Shown here in pieces: positions 60,180 through 64,000 of a stretch of DNA of 64,000 nucleotides (position 1 is the stretch's first letter; the number at the start of each line of letters is the position of its first letter). Made by a program: the position numbers and the translations under genes. The DNA is from JAVVEG01 sp032251455 (GTDB lineage: Bacteria; Pseudomonadota; Gammaproteobacteria; Pseudomonadales; Pseudohongiellaceae), in contig JAVVEG010000015.1 in assembly GCA_032251455.1 (NCBI GenBank), forward strand, positions 21,014 through 85,013, in the 5' to 3' direction. Below the pieces are notes generated by a model that saw only the letters and a list, made by a program, of their open reading frames with translations, was not told where the DNA came from and ran no database searches.

Positions 60180-60953
60180 ATGGATGTTTTTTTCATTGTG
60201 CTGCTGGCCCTCGGTCTGGGCCTGTTGTTCTCCGCCATCAATGTTCTGCGCGAATACGAGCGCGGCGTCGTCTTTCTGCTCGGCCGCTTTCAGACAGTAA
60301 AAGGGCCAGGACTGATCCTTATTATTCCCGGCATCCAGCAAATGGTCCGGGTCAGCCTCAGGACCCATGTCTGGGATATTCCTTCACAGGATCTGATCAC
60401 CCGCGACAATGTCTCGGTCAAGGTCAATGCAGTGCTTTATTTTCGCGTGGTAGACCCGGAAAAAGCGGTGATCAATGTTGAGGATTTCATGGAAGCTACC
60501 AGCCAGCTGGCACAAACCACCCTGCGTTCGGTTCTGGGTCAGCACGAGCTGGATGAATTGCTGTCCGAGCGGGATCGGCTGAATACGGATGTCCAGGATA
60601 TTCTCGATGAACAGACTGATACCTGGGGCATCAAGGTCTCCAATGTCGAGATCAAGCATGTCGACATCGACGAAAGCATGATTCGGGCAATTGCCCAGCA
60701 GGCCGAGGCCGAGCGCTCCAGACGCGCCAAGGTCATCCATGCCCTGGGTGAGTTTGAAGCCTCGCAAAAACTGGTGGAGGCTGCCGGTTTGCTGGCACAG
60801 CAACCCGAATCCCTGCAACTGCGTTACCTGCAAACACTGACAGAGATTGCTGGCGAACAGAACTCAACGATAGTCTTTCCCCTGCCCATGAACCTACTGG
60901 AAGGTTTGAGCAAGGCATTCAGCAAGGGTAAACCCCAGAGAGAACCTGAATAA
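60180..60953 (+). CDS. Slipin/stomatin-like SPFH-domain membrane protein
   Basis: This 257-residue protein has one N-terminal helix (about residues 2-22) followed by an SPFH/band-7 domain, seen in YERGVVFLLGRFQTVKGPGL, VKVNAVLYFRVVDPEKAV and TLRSVLGQHELDELLSERD. The helix continues into a coiled-coil-prone segment, QQAEAERSRRAKVIHALGE. Slipins form oligomeric scaffolds in the membrane and are substrates or partners of the NfeD protease encoded immediately upstream. The C-terminal IVFPLPMNLL is typical. Confidence 0.95.
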   Translation: MDVFFIVLLALGLGLLFSAINVLREYERGVVFLLGRFQTVKGPGLILIIPGIQQMVRVSLRTHVWDIPSQDLITRDNVSVKVNAVLYFRVVDPEKAVINVEDFMEATSQLAQTTLRSVLGQHELDELLSERDRLNTDVQDILDEQTDTWGIKVSNVEIKHVDIDESMIRAIAQQAEAERSRRAKVIHALGEFEASQKLVEAAGLLAQQPESLQLRYLQTLTEIAGEQNSTIVFPLPMNLLEGLSKAFSKGKPQREPE

Positions 60954-60970
60954 ATCTATCGCTGCTCCGC

Positions 60971-62440
60971 CTACACCATTTGCCAGTCCAGATTCGCCAT
61001 CCACAGCAGTACGATGGCGACAAAAGCAACTGCCTGGCTGACGCCATCCTGCAAGGCAAATACCACAGGATCATCATCTATCTCACTGCGCCAGGCCAGC
61101 AACCAGATACGGCTGATCAGATACAGCAATAACGGACAGATGAACCACAGGATTTCCGGCGCACGGTATTGCAGCAAGGTCGCATCGCTATTGATGTAAA
61201 GCGCAAATACCATCACTGCCATGAAGCCGCTGCTGCAACCCAGAATAGCCATCATGTCCAGGTCCCTGGCCTGATAGCCTCTGCCAGCCGTCTGCGTGAG
61301 CCCCTGCTCACGCAGATAACTCAGCTCGGTATAGCGCTTGACAAAAGCCAGACTCATGAACAGAAACATCGAAAACGCCAACAGCCAAAAAGAGGGCAGC
61401 ACGGACACTGCCGCCGCACCGGCAATAATCCGCAATGTGTACAGAGTGGCCAGGGTTATGACATCCACCAGCACAATCTGTTTGAGCACAAAACTGTACA
61501 GGCAGGTGCCAAAATAATAGAGCGCCAGGATAGCGAGAAACTTTATCGGCAATGGCAGGGCCAGCGCAAAAGCCAGCAGCAACAACAACGGACCCAGTAC
61601 CAGGCCGGTTTGGGGCGACAAGGTGCCGGCAGCAAAGGGACGACGACATTTCCGATGATGCTGGCGATCGGCAGACAGATCAAGCAAATCATTGAGCACA
61701 TACACGCCGGAAGCACACAGGCTGAAGCTGGCCATGGCAAGCAATGCCTGCAACAGCAACCCAGTGTTGCCCAGCTGATGTGAGAGCAGCAAGGGCACCA
61801 GCAGCAACAGGTTCTTCAACCATTGGTGCGGCCGCATCACTGTCAGCATGGCTTTGAGGCGCCCGTGCAGACTGGCGAAACTGCTGTCGAATTTCTCCAC
61901 CACAGCAGTGACTGCAGCAGCGCGGCGCGACAGGTAATCGCCGGTATTGACCAGGATGGCCCCGGCAGAGCCCTGCCACACATGCAGATCAACGGCGGCA
62001 TTGCCGGCATAGGCAAAGGTGGAGCCCGGGTCCATGGTCTGCATACGATTCAATTTCAGGCGCCCGGAGAAATTTTCATGCGGTGTACTGCCAACCGCCT
62101 CATCGAAAAATCCTAGATGCCCGGCCACTTCTGTGACCAGTAACTGGTTTGCTGCCGACATCAGCACCAGTCTTTTGCCTTGCTGCTTTTGCTCCCGCAA
62201 ATAACTCAACAAGGCGTGATTGTACGGCAACAGATCAACACGCAAACTGACGCGCCGGGCAATCTGATATTTTAAATTGGCCTTGCCCTTAAGCAGCCAG
62301 AAAGGCAGAAGGAGTAACATCAATGGATTACTTTTAATCAATTCAAGCAAGGACTCGACCAGCACGTCGCTGAAAATCAAGGTGCCATCGAGATCGACAT
62401 ACAAAGTGTCCACATCGACTGTTTGCTGCTGAGTTTCCAT
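60971..62440 (-). CDS. HAD-UbiA fusion: phosphatase-like domain and membrane prenyltransferase
   Basis: This 489-residue protein combines a HAD-superfamily domain (DLDGTL at residues 16-21, Asp16 as nucleophile and Asp18 as acid/base) with a C-terminal UbiA-type prenyltransferase. The latter has the Asp-rich motif NDLLDLSADRQHHRK near residue 248, the second motif ARDLDMMAILG and about eight membrane helices. UbiA enzymes transfer a polyprenyl group. Members fused to HAD are related to decaprenyl-phosphate phosphoribosyltransferases of arabinogalactan-type pathways, and in Gram-negatives the product is unknown. The start METQQQTV is chosen over the longer frame to 62503, but its ribosome-binding site is weak. 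Confidence 0.9.
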   Translation of the reverse strand: METQQQTVDVDTLYVDLDGTLIFSDVLVESLLELIKSNPLMLLLLPFWLLKGKANLKYQIARRVSLRVDLLPYNHALLSYLREQKQQGKRLVLMSAANQLLVTEVAGHLGFFDEAVGSTPHENFSGRLKLNRMQTMDPGSTFAYAGNAAVDLHVWQGSAGAILVNTGDYLSRRAAAVTAVVEKFDSSFASLHGRLKAMLTVMRPHQWLKNLLLLVPLLLSHQLGNTGLLLQALLAMASFSLCASGVYVLNDLLDLSADRQHHRKCRRPFAAGTLSPQTGLVLGPLLLLLAFALALPLPIKFLAILALYYFGTCLYSFVLKQIVLVDVITLATLYTLRIIAGAAAVSVLPSFWLLAFSMFLFMSLAFVKRYTELSYLREQGLTQTAGRGYQARDLDMMAILGCSSGFMAVMVFALYINSDATLLQYRAPEILWFICPLLLYLISRIWLLAWRSEIDDDPVVFALQDGVSQAVAFVAIVLLWMANLDWQMV

Positions 62441-62539
62441 ATTTTTCTTGTTCAAAGAATCCCTGGTAAATTTATTTTTATTTGAGCGTACCCTTATTCC
62501 CAACCAGGAACAATATTCTCATTTGCAGCCAGGACGGTT

Positions 62540-63895
62540 TCAGGTCCAGATTTCCACCCGGTTGCCCCCCTGCTTTTTGGCTGCATACATTGCCTTGTCT
62601 GCATGTTTGAGCAACTGTGTTTCATCGGCACCATGTCGGGGATAAAACGCAACGCCTATGCTCGGGGAAAGTTTGATGGCTTTCTGATCGAGGATGAATG
62701 GGGTGTCGAATAATAATCTCATTTTCCGGGCAAAGACGATGACATCTTCTTCGTTGAGTTTGCCTTCCAGCAGGACGACGAATTCATCCCCTCCCAGCCG
62801 CGCCACGGTATCGGTATCGCGCACCCCTTCCCGCAAGCGACCGGCAACACTTTGCAGCAGATGATCACCGGCAGCGTGTCCCATCGAATCATTAACCACT
62901 TTAAATTTATCCAGATCAATGAATAAAAGTGCTACTTGCCCCTTGTCACGACGTGCCCGGGCCAGAGCAATCCGCATGCGATCTATCAACAATTCACGGT
63001 TGGGCAGGCCGGTCAACTGGTCATACTGAGCCATGTACTCCAGCCGCGTCAGCATGGTCTTGCGGGCAATGGCGGCAGCAATCTGGCCGGAAACAAACTG
63101 CAATAATTCCTGGTCGGCCTCGGAGTACTTTTGCGTGGACAGATAGCTCTGCACTGCCAGCACACCCACTACCTGACGCTCCGATTTCAGCGGAACCCCC
63201 AGCCAGGATCTGGCTCCATCGCCCACATCGATATGCCCCATCCCCGAACTTTCACTGCCGGGTACCGTTGACAGCAACACCGGCCTGGAGGTGCGAATGA
63301 TTGTCGCGCTGCGTGTGCTGGCATCAAGCCGGCCTGGCGGCGGTGCATTGTGCTTTTCATCCACGTAATAGGGAAAGCTGAGAATCTGGCTTGGTGTGTC
63401 ATACAGGGCAACAAAGAAATTTTTCGCCGGCATCAGCCTGCCGATGATCTCATGAATCTGCTTGAACAAGGCATGCAGGTCATTGGCAACATTGGCAGCC
63501 TCGGAGATCGCATAAACTGCCTCCTTGAGGTGTTCGGCCTGCTTGCGCTGACTGATATCCCTGGCTACAGCGATGCGCAGATTGTCCTCTTCCGACCAGC
63601 GTGCCGACCACATCAGGTGAACAATGCTGCCGTCCTTGCGAATATAACGATTCTCGAACTGGGTGCTGGATTCCCCCTGCTGTACCTGCAGCGCACGCGC
63701 GCGGGTATGCTCCAGATCATCCGGATGAACCAGATCATATACAGACTTTTTTGCCATCTCCTCCTGCGTGTAGCCAAAAATCTGCTCGCTGGCGGAGGAG
63801 GTGGAAATAAAGCGGCCCTCTGCATCAACAATGCAGACTACATCGAGCATCAGCTCCAATAACTTGTTCAGGGAAATATCTGGCTTGGGATCCAT
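62540..63895 (-). CDS. PAS-GAF-GGDEF diguanylate cyclase
   Basis: This is a soluble 451-residue signalling protein. A PAS domain (about residues 8-122, with FGYTQEEMAKKSVYDLVHPDD) is followed by a GAF domain (about 140-285, with WLGVPLKSERQVVGVLAVQSY) and a GGDEF domain. The active site GGDEF lies in ARLGGDEFVVL, and RDTD sits five residues upstream, an RxxD inhibitory site. It should make c-di-GMP in response to a small ligand or redox signal. I chose MDPKPDIS at 63895 because the PAS domain begins right after, but no clear Shine-Dalgarno sequence is seen and the frame is open to 63997 near the window edge. Confidence 0.93.
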   Translation of the reverse strand: MDPKPDISLNKLLELMLDVVCIVDAEGRFISTSSASEQIFGYTQEEMAKKSVYDLVHPDDLEHTRARALQVQQGESSTQFENRYIRKDGSIVHLMWSARWSEEDNLRIAVARDISQRKQAEHLKEAVYAISEAANVANDLHALFKQIHEIIGRLMPAKNFFVALYDTPSQILSFPYYVDEKHNAPPPGRLDASTRSATIIRTSRPVLLSTVPGSESSGMGHIDVGDGARSWLGVPLKSERQVVGVLAVQSYLSTQKYSEADQELLQFVSGQIAAAIARKTMLTRLEYMAQYDQLTGLPNRELLIDRMRIALARARRDKGQVALLFIDLDKFKVVNDSMGHAAGDHLLQSVAGRLREGVRDTDTVARLGGDEFVVLLEGKLNEEDVIVFARKMRLLFDTPFILDQKAIKLSPSIGVAFYPRHGADETQLLKHADKAMYAAKKQGGNRVEIWT

Positions 63896-64000
63896 GGGGC
63901 GTAAGCATACTATCTGTGGTGGTGAATCGCCATCATAGCGCAAGTCCGACCAGGCCCGAAAAGGAAAGCCCGGAAAGCTATTTGAACAGAAGCACACTAC

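Overview
The window is a scaffold piece from a heterotrophic gammaproteobacterium, probably a marine or aquatic relative of the Pseudomonadales/Cellvibrionales-type lineages. The evidence is the holD-rimI pair, TamA/TamB, HtpX, a complete Anbu/transglutaminase cluster, several c-di-GMP synthases, two TonB-dependent receptors and much acyl-CoA chemistry. No closer placement can be defended from sequence alone. Three runs of exactly 100 N (11584-11683, 25740-25839, 28224-28323) are scaffold gaps of arbitrary length, and each damages one gene. I saw no rRNA, tRNA, CRISPR array, prophage or insertion sequence.

Layout. 1-6.5 kb: the end of a type IA topoisomerase, a small membrane protein, holD-rimI, a quinone reductase-like enzyme, a membrane diguanylate cyclase, an acyl-CoA synthetase and a small acidic protein behind a highly structured 350-base gap. 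6.7-13.2 kb: the Anbu proteasome-like peptidase with its usual partners (alpha-E protein, circularly permuted ATP-grasp, transglutaminase-DUF2126), arranged as convergent and divergent units. 13.2-19.5 kb (minus strand): acnA, fumC, a DUF1704 metallopeptidase-like gene and htpX in one probable operon. 19.7-25.3 kb: tamA-tamB. 25.4-31.4 kb: a membrane-anchored Hsp20-like protein, an alpha-methylacyl-CoA racemase, an SDR and an acyl-CoA dehydrogenase (branched-chain or sterol-type acyl-CoA oxidation), a secreted protein of unknown function and a CatB-type acetyltransferase.

31.5-37.4 kb: a small secreted protein, an SDR-fold protein carrying both signature motifs of halohydrin dehalogenases, a periplasmic binding protein overlapping a diguanylate cyclase gene, and an M20 peptidase. 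37.6-45.4 kb: an iron-acquisition locus with a siderophore-type TonB receptor, a PepSY membrane protein and an NDH-2-like flavoprotein fused to a cyclic-nucleotide-binding domain, then a second TonB receptor on the other strand. The junctions in this locus carry short tandem repeats. 45.5-50.2 kb: a YeeE/YedE-type transporter, a tannase/feruloyl esterase family protein, a DMT exporter and an acyl-CoA dehydrogenase.

50.4-52.4 kb: a cupin, an AhpD-like protein and an ECF41 sigma factor, preceded by a sequence matching the ECF41 promoter, so the unit is probably autoregulated. 52.5-55.0 kb: a PQQ-type aldose dehydrogenase and an epoxide hydrolase. 55.1-57.9 kb: a DUF4153/4173 membrane protein, a winged-helix regulator and a second membrane protein, with the same 17-base palindrome upstream of both transcription units. 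57.9-64 kb: an NYN-domain protein, the nfeD-slipin pair, a HAD-UbiA fusion and a PAS-GAF-GGDEF protein.

The strongest leads are the halohydrin dehalogenase candidate, the ECF41 operon with its matched promoter, the Anbu cluster, the binding-protein/cyclase pair, the paired operators, and two repeat phenomena: tandem repeats at gene junctions, and a dispersed motif near TARGGARCCTCTGAATARG at gene ends.
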